Program-made: the position numbers and the translations under genes
Shown here: positions 8,950-18,913 of the stretch, in pieces
How the letters are laid out: each line of letters opens with the position of its first letter
How positions within the stretch are numbered: position 1 is the first letter of the stretch
Notes under the pieces: model-generated
Seen by the model: the letters and a program-made list of their open reading frames with translations, nothing else
What the model was told of the DNA's origin: nothing
The model's database searches: none
NCBI RefSeq assembly: GCF_019084545.1
Contig: NZ_JAHREP010000002.1
Span: 200,890-264,889 of the forward strand
DNA from: Marinobacterium ramblicola
Lineage (GTDB): Bacteria > Pseudomonadota > Gammaproteobacteria > Pseudomonadales > Balneatricaceae
Direction: 5' to 3'
DNA length: 64,000 bases

Positions 8950-9965
8950 ATGCGAAAGCTAGTCGTTCTGATTCTGATAGTGGCACTGGCCGTCGGTGTC
9001 GGTTGGTGGCAGTACACCCAGCCGGCTCAGGTGGAGGGACGGCTGGTGCTCTATGGCAACGTGGATATCCGCCAGGTGTCGCTGGCGTTCAGCCTCAGCG
9101 AGCGCATCACCGAGATGAGCGTGGAGGAGGGTGACAGGGTCGTTCAGGGGCAAGCGTTGGCGCGGCTCGATACCGAGACCCTGAAGCTCCAGATTGCGCG
9201 CACCGATGCCGCCATCGCGGCGCAGCAACAGCAGGTCGACAAACTGCACAACGGCAGTCGGCCACAGGAGATCGCCCAAGCCAGGGCCCAGGTCGAGGCC
9301 GCGCGGGCGGAGCTTGGCCTGGCCCGCAGCCGTTTGAACCGCTTACTCGACGTGGCGCAGAAAACCGAGGGCCGGGGTGTCAGCGCCCATGAGATCGATG
9401 CCGCCCGTGCGCAGCTGCGCGCGAGCCAGGCTCAGTTGAACAGCCGCGAACAGGCGTTGGCGCTGGCCGATGCCGGGCCCCGGGCCGAGGATATCGCCCA
9501 GGCCGAAGCGCAGCTGCAGGCGTTGCGGGCAGACCGGTCGTTGCAGCAGCACCAGCTGGAGTTGTCGACGCTGATCGCACCAACCGATGCCGTGGTCCGC
9601 TCCCGCCTGCTCGAACCCGGTGATATCGCGTCGCCGCAGAAACCTGTCTATACCTTGGCGCTGACCGATCCGAAATGGGTGCGGGTCTATGTCGCCGAGC
9701 CCGATCTTGGCCGTATCCGTCCCGGCATGGCGGCGCAGGTGGTCACCGACAGCTATCCCGACCAGCCGATCGAGGGGCGCGTGGGGTATATCTCATCGGT
9801 GGCCGAGTTCACGCCGAAATCGGTGCAAACCGAATCGCTGCGTACGGCGCTGGTCTACGAGGTGCGCATCCTGGTCGAGGATGTCGGCGACCGCCTGCGC
9901 CTGGGGATGCCGGCCACGGTGTATATCGATACCGGCGCAGCTGGTGACAGCAGCGGACACTCCTG

Positions 9966-9966
<1 letters not shown>
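8950..9966 (+). CDS. ybhG: Membrane fusion protein of ABC efflux pump (HlyD family), YbhG-like
   Basis: 338 residues from the ATG at 8950, which places an N-terminal anchor or signal segment first (LVVLILIVALAVGVGWW). Then come a biotinyl-lipoyl-like half (VEEGDRVVQGQALARLD), a long alpha-helical hairpin rich in A/Q/R (about 85-205), the second lipoyl half and a beta-barrel. Family length is about 330. It bridges inner-membrane permeases and the outer-membrane channel. The stop overlaps the ATG of ybhF by one base (TGATG). First gene of the efflux operon. Confidence 0.9.
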
Positions 9967-11755
<1,789 letters not shown>

Positions 11756-11759
<4 letters not shown>

Positions 11760-12895
11760 GCCAGTACTCCAGCGGCGGTTTCTGGCGCAGGCTTATGTCG
11801 TTGATCCGCAAGGAGACACGGCAACTGCTGCGCGACAAGAGCAATCTGTTGATCGGCATCGGCCTGCCGATCGTGCTGATCTTCATCTTCGGCTACGGTG
11901 TGTCGCTCGATGTGCGCAATATCCGCCTGGCCGTGGTTCAGGACGATCACTCGCCCGTTGCCAGCGACTTTGTCTCCGGGTTGACCCTGTCACGCTACTT
12001 CAACCCGCTTCCGGCGCAGTCCCTGCACAGCGCCAAGCAGATGATGCACGACGGCCGGGCGGAGGGGATTCTGCACCTGGCCAGCGACTTCTCCCGTCAG
12101 CTCAGCACCGGACAGGCCCAGGTACAGCTGATCGTTTCAGGCTCAGAGGCGCCGCGCGCCGGGCCGATCGTCAACTATATGAACGCCCAGGTGGCCCAGT
12201 GGCAGCAGAAGCGCGTCGACCGCTTGGGGCTGGGCCAAGCGCCGGGTGCGCGCATCCAGCTGGTCGAGCGGATCTGGTTCAACGACGCCAACACCAGTAC
12301 CTGGTTTCTGGTGCCGGGGCTGATCGTGCTGATCATGACCCTGGTCGGCACCTTTCTCACCGCGCTGGTGATGGCCAGGGAGTGGGAGCGCGGCACGCTG
12401 GAGGCGTTGTTCGTCACCCCGGTGCGCCCCACCGAGGTGCTGCTGGCCAAGGTCACCCCCTATTTCGGCGTCGGCATGCTCGGGCTGGTGCTGTGCATGC
12501 TGGCGGGGCGCTTCCTGTTCGATGTACCGATCAACGGCTCGCTGCTGGTGTTGCTGCTGGCCTCCATGCTCTACCTGCTGGTGGCGCTCGGTATCGGTCT
12601 GCTGATCTCGTCGGCGACCAAGAACCAGTTCCTCGCCAGCCAGATCGCGATACTGGCCAGCTTCCTGCCGGCGCTGATGCTGTCCGGTTTCGTGTTCGAT
12701 CTGCGCAACCTGCCGGTCGGCATCCAGGTGATCAGCTACGCGCTGCCGGCGACCTACTTCATCGAGCTGATCCGCACCCTGTTCCTGGCCGGCAACTTCT
12801 GGCCGTTGATCGTCAAGGACTGCCTGATCCTCGGCGGCTATGCCCTGGTGCTGCTGAGTTTGGCCCGTTACGTCACCCGCAAGCGATTGGACTGA
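11756..12895 (+). CDS. ybhS: ABC-2 type permease, YbhS-like
   Basis: 379 residues. One N-terminal membrane helix (LLIGIGLPIVLIFIFGYG), a large periplasmic domain (about 55-175), then five hydrophobic segments. FLVPGLIVLIMTLVGTFLTA and MAREWERGTLEALFVTP are the usual ABC-2 exporter landmarks. Overlaps ybhF by ATGA. Probably forms a heterodimer with the next gene product to export cationic drugs or similar compounds, as reported for YbhFSR. Confidence 0.91.
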
Positions 12896-12899
12896 TGCA

Positions 12900-14018
12900 A
12901 TGAACTGGTTGATGGCGTTTATCTACCGTTTGATCAATATCTGCAGCAAGGAGCTGCTGGCGGTGCTCAAGGATCCCTCCAGCCGCGTCATCCTGGTGGT
13001 ACCGCCATTGATGCAGAGCCTGCTGTTCGGCTACGCCGCCAGCTACGATCTGACCGATGCCCCCTATGCGGTGCTCGACCAGAGCAACTCCCGGCACAGC
13101 CGCGAGCTGATCGCGGCTATCGACGGCACCGGCGTGTTTCACCGTATCGCCACCCTGCACAGCAGCGATCAGATCGCCTCGGTCATCGGCAATGGCGACG
13201 CGCTGCTGGTGCTGCAGATTCCGTCCGATTTCGACGCGCGGTTGAACCAGCGGCAGGTATCGCCGATTCAGATGATTCTCGATGGCCGCAACTCGGCCAC
13301 GGCAAATACCGCCGCGGGCCATATCGGTGCCATCGTCGCCGGGTACAACCAGCAGCTCGATCCGGATAGCGGTCCGCTGGTCCGGGTCGAGTCGCGGGCC
13401 TGGTTCAACGAGAATCTGCAGACGCGCTGGATCATCCTGCCCGGCATGATTGCCGCGCTGAGCATGATCCAGACCATGATGCTGACCGCGCTGTCGGTGG
13501 CGCGAGAGCGGGAGCAGGGCACCTTCGACCAGCTGCTGGTGACGCCGCACACGCCGCTGGAGATCCTGATCAGCAAGGCGGTGCCGTCGATCCTGATCGG
13601 CCTGGTGCAGTCCACGCTGGTGCTGCTGGTATCGCTGTTCTGGTTCCAGATCCCGATGGCGGGCTCGCTGATCACTCTGTACACCGGGTTGCTGATGTTC
13701 ACCGTTGCCAGCGTCGGCATCGGCCTGTCGATCTCGGCACTGTCGGCCAATATGCAGCAGGCGATGCTCTACACCTTCGTGCTGATCATGCCGCTGATGC
13801 TGCTATCGGGCCTGGCAACGCCGGTGGAAAACATGCCCGATCTGCTGCAGACCGCCACCTATATCAACCCGCTGCGCTTCTCCATCCACCTGGTGCGGGA
13901 GGTCTACCTGGAGGGCGCGCAGTTGGCCGACGTGGTGCCGGATCTGATCCCGCTGATCATCATTGCGGTGGTGACCCTGCCGCTGGCCGCCTGGCTGTTC
14001 CGCCACCGGCTGGTGTGA
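12900..14018 (+). CDS. ybhR: ABC-2 type permease, YbhR-like
   Basis: 372 residues, same topology as the preceding permease: TM1, periplasmic domain, five C-terminal TM segments, with the ABC-2 landmark AREREQGTFDQLLVTP. The start is 4 nt after the ybhS stop. Second half of the transporter. Confidence 0.91.
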   Translation: MNWLMAFIYRLINICSKELLAVLKDPSSRVILVVPPLMQSLLFGYAASYDLTDAPYAVLDQSNSRHSRELIAAIDGTGVFHRIATLHSSDQIASVIGNGDALLVLQIPSDFDARLNQRQVSPIQMILDGRNSATANTAAGHIGAIVAGYNQQLDPDSGPLVRVESRAWFNENLQTRWIILPGMIAALSMIQTMMLTALSVAREREQGTFDQLLVTPHTPLEILISKAVPSILIGLVQSTLVLLVSLFWFQIPMAGSLITLYTGLLMFTVASVGIGLSISALSANMQQAMLYTFVLIMPLMLLSGLATPVENMPDLLQTATYINPLRFSIHLVREVYLEGAQLADVVPDLIPLIIIAVVTLPLAAWLFRHRLV

Positions 14019-14047
14019 ATGGGCGGCTGTTGTTAATGGAGAGCTTC

Positions 14048-15610
14048 ATGTTGTTGAACCGCCAGTCTTTAACCCCGTCTCGGCCGCGCGCTACCAAACC
14101 GGGTGGGACGCTGCTGCTCGCCCTCGCTGCCATCGTGCTGTTGCCTGGCTGCAACACTCTGGGCCCGGATTTCAACCGGCGGGAGCCTGAAGCACCGGCG
14201 GCTTGGTCCGATTGGCACTCCGCTCAGCAGGCCTGGGACGATCCGGCGATCGATACCGACAACACACCCGCGGCCCAGTGGTGGCGGGAGTTCGATGATC
14301 CGGTGCTGAATCGACTGCAGCAGCGTTTGCCGGAGGCGAGCCCCGACCTGCGCAGCGCCATGCTCAACTTCAGCCGCAGCCGCCTGCAGCGCCAACTGGC
14401 GGCCAATGTCGGTGTCGATATCGCGGCCAACGGCGGTTTGAGCCGGCAGAAGCTCAGCGAACACGGCGCCCAGATGCGGATGGCGGCGATCTCGGCGCCC
14501 GGCAATCAGGATGCCCTGATCAGTGCCCTGGCCAAGCCCTACCCGCTGTATCAGGCCGGTTTCGATGCCGGTTGGGAGCCCGACCTCTGGGGCCGCGTCA
14601 GCCGCACCGTCGAGTCCGCCGATGCCAATACCGAGGCCAGTGCGGCCCTGCTGGCGCAGACTCGCCTGGCGCTCCACGCCGAACTGGCCCGCGCCTACTT
14701 CGAGTTGCGCGCGCAGCAGCGCCAGATCGCCCTGCTCAATGCCGAGATTGCACTGAGCGAGGCGCAACTGGCGCTGCTCGAGGCGAACCGGCAGGCGGGG
14801 CTGGTCAGCGAGATGCAGCTCGAAAGCCTGCGGCAGCAACTGGATGAGCAGCGTGCCGCGCTGCCGCCGCTGCATAGCGCCGCCGTGGCCTCGGAAAACG
14901 CCATCGCGCTGATGCTCGGCGAGCAGCCCGGTGCCCTGAGTGAACTGTTGACCGCAGACACATCCGCGGAGGAGGAGCCTGAGATACAGGCCGATCTAAG
15001 CCTCGGCCTGCCGTCGGAGCTGGCGCGCCGCCGCCCGGATATTCGCGCCGCCGAGGCACGGCTGCACGCCGCCACCGCGGAGATCGGCGTCGCCATGGCC
15101 GATCTCTATCCGCGCGTCACCCTGAGTGCCGGATTTGGCTTCGAATCCTTCGAACAGGGCGCCTTCGGCGACTGGGCCAGCCGCCGCTGGAGTATCGGCC
15201 CCGGCTTCTACCTGCCGATCTTCAACCAGGGGCGACTGAAAACCCGGGTCGAACTGACCCGTCTGGCCCAGCAGCAGGCCGCCGTGGCATATCAGCAGAC
15301 CGTACTTGCCGCCTGGCAGGAGGTCGACAACGCGCTGAGCGGCTATAGTGCTGAACGGCAGCGTTACCGACAGCTGCAGAGAAAATTGCAGAGCGCCCAG
15401 CGCCGGCGGCAACTGAGCAAGGCCGAGGTCGACGCGGGGCTGAGTGACGCCAACATCGAGCTGCAGGCCGAAAGCCAGGTGTTGGCGATAGAGCGGCAAC
15501 TGGCGCAGAGTCGCGCCGTACTGAAGATCCAGCGCGTGGCGGTATACAAGGCGGTCGGCGGTGGCGTTGAGATCCAAAACATGCAGGAGCGGAAGAGGAG
15601 CACAGAATGA
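14048..15610 (+). CDS. Outer-membrane efflux lipoprotein (NodT/OprM type)
   Basis: 520 residues from the ATG at 14048, chosen because GGAG lies 7 nt upstream and a clean lipoprotein signal then follows (lipobox LLPGC, lipid on Cys). Upstream in-frame ATGs exist at 14015 and 14036. Two repeats of the TolC-like outer-membrane efflux fold are visible (AELARAYFELRAQQRQIALLN, then LPSELARRRPDIRAAEARLH, AWQEVDNALSGY). It gives this ybhGFSR-type pump its own trimeric exit channel, whereas the E. coli operon lacks one. Confidence 0.88.
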   Translation: MLLNRQSLTPSRPRATKPGGTLLLALAAIVLLPGCNTLGPDFNRREPEAPAAWSDWHSAQQAWDDPAIDTDNTPAAQWWREFDDPVLNRLQQRLPEASPDLRSAMLNFSRSRLQRQLAANVGVDIAANGGLSRQKLSEHGAQMRMAAISAPGNQDALISALAKPYPLYQAGFDAGWEPDLWGRVSRTVESADANTEASAALLAQTRLALHAELARAYFELRAQQRQIALLNAEIALSEAQLALLEANRQAGLVSEMQLESLRQQLDEQRAALPPLHSAAVASENAIALMLGEQPGALSELLTADTSAEEEPEIQADLSLGLPSELARRRPDIRAAEARLHAATAEIGVAMADLYPRVTLSAGFGFESFEQGAFGDWASRRWSIGPGFYLPIFNQGRLKTRVELTRLAQQQAAVAYQQTVLAAWQEVDNALSGYSAERQRYRQLQRKLQSAQRRRQLSKAEVDAGLSDANIELQAESQVLAIERQLAQSRAVLKIQRVAVYKAVGGGVEIQNMQERKRSTE

Positions 15611-16011
15611 AAGCGAAAATCAGCCTGATCACCCTGGGCGTGGACGATCTGGACCGAGCCACCCGCTTCTACCGCGACGGCCTGGGCCTGCCCCAGCACG
15701 CGTTAGAAAGCGAAGGGGTCGCCTTCTTCGATCTGGAGGGCACCTGGCTGGGGCTGTTCCCGCGCGAGGAGCTGGCCAAGGATATCGGCCTGCCCAGCGC
15801 CGCGAGCAGCGGCTTCGGCGGCGTGACCCTGGCCCACAATGTCGCGAGCAAGGAGGCGGTCGACGCCCTGCTCGAACAGGCCGTCGCGGCCGGCGGCACC
15901 CTGGTCAAACCGGCGCAGGAGGTGTTCTGGGGCGGCTACTCCGGCTATTTTCAGGACACCGAGGGACATTACTGGGAGGTGGCGTACAACCCGTTTATGG
16001 ATCTGACCTGA
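15607..16011 (+). CDS. VOC-family protein (glyoxalase/bleomycin-resistance fold)
   Basis: 134 residues, a single VOC domain of two beta-alpha-beta3 units: LGVDDLDRATRFYRDGLGLP at the start and GYFQDTEGHYWEVAYNP at the end. Typical length. Overlaps the outer-membrane channel gene by ATGA, so it is the last gene of the efflux operon. Such proteins bind, sequester or modify small hydrophobic molecules; a role in resistance to the pump's substrate is plausible but unproven. Confidence 0.85.
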   Translation: MKAKISLITLGVDDLDRATRFYRDGLGLPQHALESEGVAFFDLEGTWLGLFPREELAKDIGLPSAASSGFGGVTLAHNVASKEAVDALLEQAVAAGGTLVKPAQEVFWGGYSGYFQDTEGHYWEVAYNPFMDLT

Positions 16012-16021
16012 TCACCCCTCA

Positions 16022-17011
16022 CTACCTCGGATAGCACGGCGCGAACCGGCGCCGGTATTGCATCGGCGACAGCCCAGTGGCGCGCTTGAACAGGCGTCGG
16101 AACGATGCCGCATCCCGATAGCCGACTTGCGCGGTGATCGCATCGAAATCGGTACGCGAACTTTCCAGCAACTCCTTGGCCCGCTCGATCCTCAACGCCT
16201 GCAGATAGGCCAGCGGCGCCATGCCTGTGGCGCCGACGAACCGACGGTTCAAGGTGCGATAACTGACATGCAGCCGGTCGGCCAGCGCGTCGACGGTCAA
16301 CTGCTGCGAGAGCCTGCCCGCCATCCAGTCGATGGCGCGTTGGACCAGCGGATCGGCAAAAACCCTCGGCAGCGACATGAAGGGGCGTTGGGAGAAGCGG
16401 GCGCCGTCCACCAGCATGATGCCGCCCACGTTGCGTGCCAGGGCACTTCCGCCGAGACGGCGCAGCAGATGCAGGACCAGGTCGGTATGCGCGGTCATCG
16501 CCCCGGCGGTGATGGCGCGTCCACAGTCGCTCAGAGTCAGGTCCGTCGCCGGCGTCACCTTTGGATAACGTTCCCGGAACGTTTGCGCGAACCACCAGGC
16601 GGTGGTGGCGGTACGTCCATCCAGCAACCCCGCCTCGGCCAATAGAAAGGTACCGTGGCAGCTGGCGGCCGCCGTTACCCCTTCCGGGAGATCGCGCAAT
16701 CGCAGGATCGCCTGCCGCCAGGTGGTGTGCAACTCCTCGGTAACCTGCGCCGCCGTCTCGGCGAAAAAGCCCGGCACCACCACCGCAGCGCAGTCGTCGA
16801 AGTTGGCAGGCAGCGGCCGGGTATCCACCGACAGCCTGTCGGACAGCGCTATAGGCCCGCCCGAGCGGGAGTAAAGACTCAGGCGCCAGCCCGCGTCCGG
16901 CTGGAAACGCTTGGCCAGTGCGAGCATATCCATCGTGGTGGCAACGCTGGACAGGGTGGAGCCTCGTTCAATCAGCAGGGCGATCTTCATATCGGCAATA
17001 TTCGCATCCAT
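16022..17011 (-). CDS. GlxA-family AraC-type regulator with DJ-1/PfpI domain
   Basis: 329 residues from the ATG at 17011 (MDANIADMKIALL); an ATG at 16990 is an alternative, and neither has a clear ribosome site. N-terminal class I glutamine-amidotransferase-like (DJ-1/PfpI) domain with the nucleophile-elbow-like AAASCHGTFLLAEAGLLDG. C-terminal AraC double HTH (LTVDALADRLHVSYRTLNRRF and ITAQVGYRDAASFRRLFKR, ending LSPMQYRRRF). Divergent from a small SnoaL-like gene 75 bp away that it may control. Confidence 0.88.
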   Translation of the reverse strand: MDANIADMKIALLIERGSTLSSVATTMDMLALAKRFQPDAGWRLSLYSRSGGPIALSDRLSVDTRPLPANFDDCAAVVVPGFFAETAAQVTEELHTTWRQAILRLRDLPEGVTAAASCHGTFLLAEAGLLDGRTATTAWWFAQTFRERYPKVTPATDLTLSDCGRAITAGAMTAHTDLVLHLLRRLGGSALARNVGGIMLVDGARFSQRPFMSLPRVFADPLVQRAIDWMAGRLSQQLTVDALADRLHVSYRTLNRRFVGATGMAPLAYLQALRIERAKELLESSRTDFDAITAQVGYRDAASFRRLFKRATGLSPMQYRRRFAPCYPR

Positions 17012-17085
17012 TTGGGCAATTATGCCACTTACGGCCGGACAGGAGCGGTGCGAGGATAGCGTCGAACCAACATGAAGGAGTCCCC

Positions 17086-17475
17086 ATGAACACCGAACAA
17101 ACAATCGCCGAGATCATCGCGCTGGAGCGTGCCGCTCTGGATCGCTGGGGCGCGGGCGACCCGGATGGATATCTGGAGATCTCGGCCCCGGATGTCAGCT
17201 ATTTCGATCCTTTCCTGGAGCGGCGTATCGACGGGCGGGAAGCGCTGTCGGCCTGGTACGCACCGCTGCGCGGCACGATCCATATCGAACGTTACGATCT
17301 GATCGAGCCCCAGGTGCAGCTGTACGGCGACACCGCGGTGCTGACCTTCAACCTGATCTCATACCAGGGGGAGGGCTCGATACACTGGAACTGCAGCGAG
17401 GTCTATCGATGCGATAGCGAGGGGTGGTGCGTCGTGCAGACGCACTGGTCGATCACCCGGCATCTGCAGATGTGA
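17086..17475 (+). CDS. SnoaL/DUF4440-like protein (NTF2 fold)
   Basis: 129 residues from the ATG at 17086, with AAGGAG close upstream. The pattern ALDRWGAGDPDGYLEISAPD followed by ISYQGEGSIHWNCSEVYR fits the cone-shaped NTF2-like fold of SnoaL/ketosteroid-isomerase relatives. No catalytic residues can be assigned with confidence. Function unknown; paired divergently with the GlxA-like regulator. Confidence 0.75.
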   Translation: MNTEQTIAEIIALERAALDRWGAGDPDGYLEISAPDVSYFDPFLERRIDGREALSAWYAPLRGTIHIERYDLIEPQVQLYGDTAVLTFNLISYQGEGSIHWNCSEVYRCDSEGWCVVQTHWSITRHLQM

Positions 17476-17498
17476 AGCGCCGTCGGTAACGGACCGGG

Positions 17499-18062
17499 TC
17501 AATGGGAGGTACGCCTTGCCCAGTGCAGGGCGTTGCCCCACCAGGCCAGATCATCCAGCGCCCGCTGCAACTGATCCGCATCGCGCTGGTCGCCGCTGAA
17601 GGCGCCGTTTTCGATCTTCTGGTGCACCCCGGCGATATGCACGGCGTTGCGGATCGGCGCCATCTGCAACTCGACCATCACCTGGCGCAACTGCTCCACC
17701 GCGCGGGCGCCCATCACACCGCCGTACGACACCACGCCGGCCGGCTTGCGGCCCCACTCCGCATAGACATAATCCAGCGCGTTCTTCAGCACCGCCGAAT
17801 AGCCGTGGTTGTACTCCGGGCAAACGAACAGATAGGCATCCGCACGCTCGACGCTCTTGGCCCAGCGCTGCTGCTGCTCATCCTCATAATCCCCTGCGGC
17901 CGGGGACTTGGGCAGGTTGAACATCGGCAGCGGCCAGTTTTTCAGATCGACCAGCTCGACCGTCATATCGTCCCGCTGCTTGGCATGGGTGAATGCCCAG
18001 TCCGCAACAGGTTTTGCCGCACGTCCCTGACGAACACTGCCGATGATGATCTGAAGGTGCAT
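17499..18062 (-). CDS. NADPH-dependent FMN reductase family protein
   Basis: 187 residues, flavodoxin-like fold. IIGSVRQGRAAKPVADW is the FMN-phosphate loop, CPEYNHGYSAVLKNALDYV the family signature, KPAGVVSYGGVMGARAVEQL the second flavin contact. Such enzymes reduce quinones, azo dyes or chromate using NAD(P)H. Single gene. Confidence 0.88.
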   Translation of the reverse strand: MHLQIIIGSVRQGRAAKPVADWAFTHAKQRDDMTVELVDLKNWPLPMFNLPKSPAAGDYEDEQQQRWAKSVERADAYLFVCPEYNHGYSAVLKNALDYVYAEWGRKPAGVVSYGGVMGARAVEQLRQVMVELQMAPIRNAVHIAGVHQKIENGAFSGDQRDADQLQRALDDLAWWGNALHWARRTSH

Positions 18063-18317
18063 CTAGGTGCTCCTGTTACTTGTTCCAATGCTGATAGCTT
18101 AGCGTCTGTTCACGCGCTCTGCGCCGCTCTCGATACAGACAGAGAGTGGTCTGACAACGATATGTTGGAAAAGAGCCCGCAAGATGCGGATTGTGCCTGC
18201 CAGACAGTCGTCGATCAACGTTTGTGATTCTGATAAGAGACATTCTTGGGTTTGGATCGAAACGGCGGCAAGGGTTTTGTCACACAGATAACCGCTTTGT
18301 CGAGAGCGGGGGCATAT

Positions 18318-18376
18318 CATGTCGATAAAAGTAGAAAAAATCGACATGTTCCCGGCGCATGTCGATTACGTCGACA
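18318..18376. repeat. TGTCGA inverted-repeat cluster
   Basis: CATGTCGAT (18318-18326) and ATCGACATG (18340-18348) form a perfect 9-bp inverted repeat around an A-rich 13-nt spacer. CATGTCGAT recurs at 18358-18366 and pairs with TCGACA at 18371-18376 (TGTCGA-N5-TCGACA). Four half-sites in 59 bp suggest a protein-binding site; no T-run supports a terminator. Confidence 0.6.
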
Positions 18377-18445
18377 GATGCAAGATGGCGAGTGTGTTTG
18401 GTGACCCGGATTCACTATCGACGACTGAAAAAAGAATTTGTTTAA

Positions 18446-18458
18446 ATTCAATTGGTTA
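18446..18458 (+). promoter_or_regulatory. Possible IHF site in CRISPR leader
   Basis: ATTCAATTGGTTA matches the IHF consensus WATCAANNNNTTR at all but one fixed position. It lies 88 bp before the first repeat, farther than the leader-proximal site of E. coli I-E arrays. Tentative. Confidence 0.3.
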
Positions 18459-18478
18459 TCGTTATTTAAAAAGCTGAA

Positions 18479-18526
18479 AAATAGTCCTTTCTGTTGGTGG
18501 GATTTTTGATACTGAAATAGTCCTTT
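18479..18526 (+). repeat. Direct repeat in CRISPR leader
   Basis: AAATAGTCCTTT occurs at 18479-18490 and again at 18515-18526, 36 bp apart, directly before the first CRISPR-like repeat at 18547. It may be a leader element. Confidence 0.5.
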
Positions 18527-18546
18527 AAAACAATACTATCCGTTAA

Positions 18547-18636
18547 GTGTTCCCCGCCCCCGTGGGGATGGACCGGCCTACGGGTTGAGCCCGGCAATTC
18601 TGGACCTGCGTTCCCCGCACCTGCGGGGTTGAATTG
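18547..18636 (+). CRISPR. One-spacer type I-E CRISPR remnant
   Basis: Repeat 1 is 18547-18575 and repeat 2 is 18608-18636, each 29 nt, separated by a 32-nt spacer (18576-18607): exactly type I-E geometry. Repeat 1 begins GTGTTCCCCGCC and ends GGATGGACCG; repeat 2 begins GCGTTCCCCGCA. They share 21 of 29 bases, and each differs from the familiar I-E consensus at four different positions. Both keep the CCCCGC hairpin (one G:U pair in repeat 1). Repeat 2 is degenerate at its 3' end, as leader-distal repeats often are, and the AT-rich leader-like side is to the left. No cas genes lie in the window. Confidence 0.75.
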
Positions 18637-18913
18637 TGTCTGCTGAGAGGTCGAATTGTAGTCCCGTTGTCATTGTTGTGGAGCTTGTTCTTAATCGTAT
18701 GTAATCAGGGCATTTGACTTGAGTGCGCGGGTTTATCGGTCGAACGTCCAGTATCCATCGGTGCTCGGAAAACACGTATATTAGGGTAGGAATATCCCTA
18801 CTTTATTGTTTTTAAAGGATTATTTTGTTCTTATTTTGCGGCAGTGTCGTTGCGAATAATGGATGCAGGGGGATAGTATGACGTGAGTGTCTACCAAAAA
18901 ATAACATCTATGT

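Larger units (their letters stand above)
18063..18913. other. Gene-free AT-rich island with CRISPR remnant
   Basis: 851 bp with no credible gene. From about 18240 the base composition turns AT-rich against the GC-rich surroundings. It holds the TGTCGA inverted-repeat cluster (18318-18376), a leader-like stretch with two copies of AAATAGTCCTTT, and two 29-nt type I-E-like repeats around one spacer. From 18637 to 18913 nothing was recognised apart from the upstream region of the GGDEF-EAL gene. Confidence 0.7.

Noticed and set aside
18578..18775. Small minus-strand open frame over the CRISPR remnant
   Set aside because: It spans repeat 2 and most of the spacer, lacks a ribosome site and a recognisable fold.
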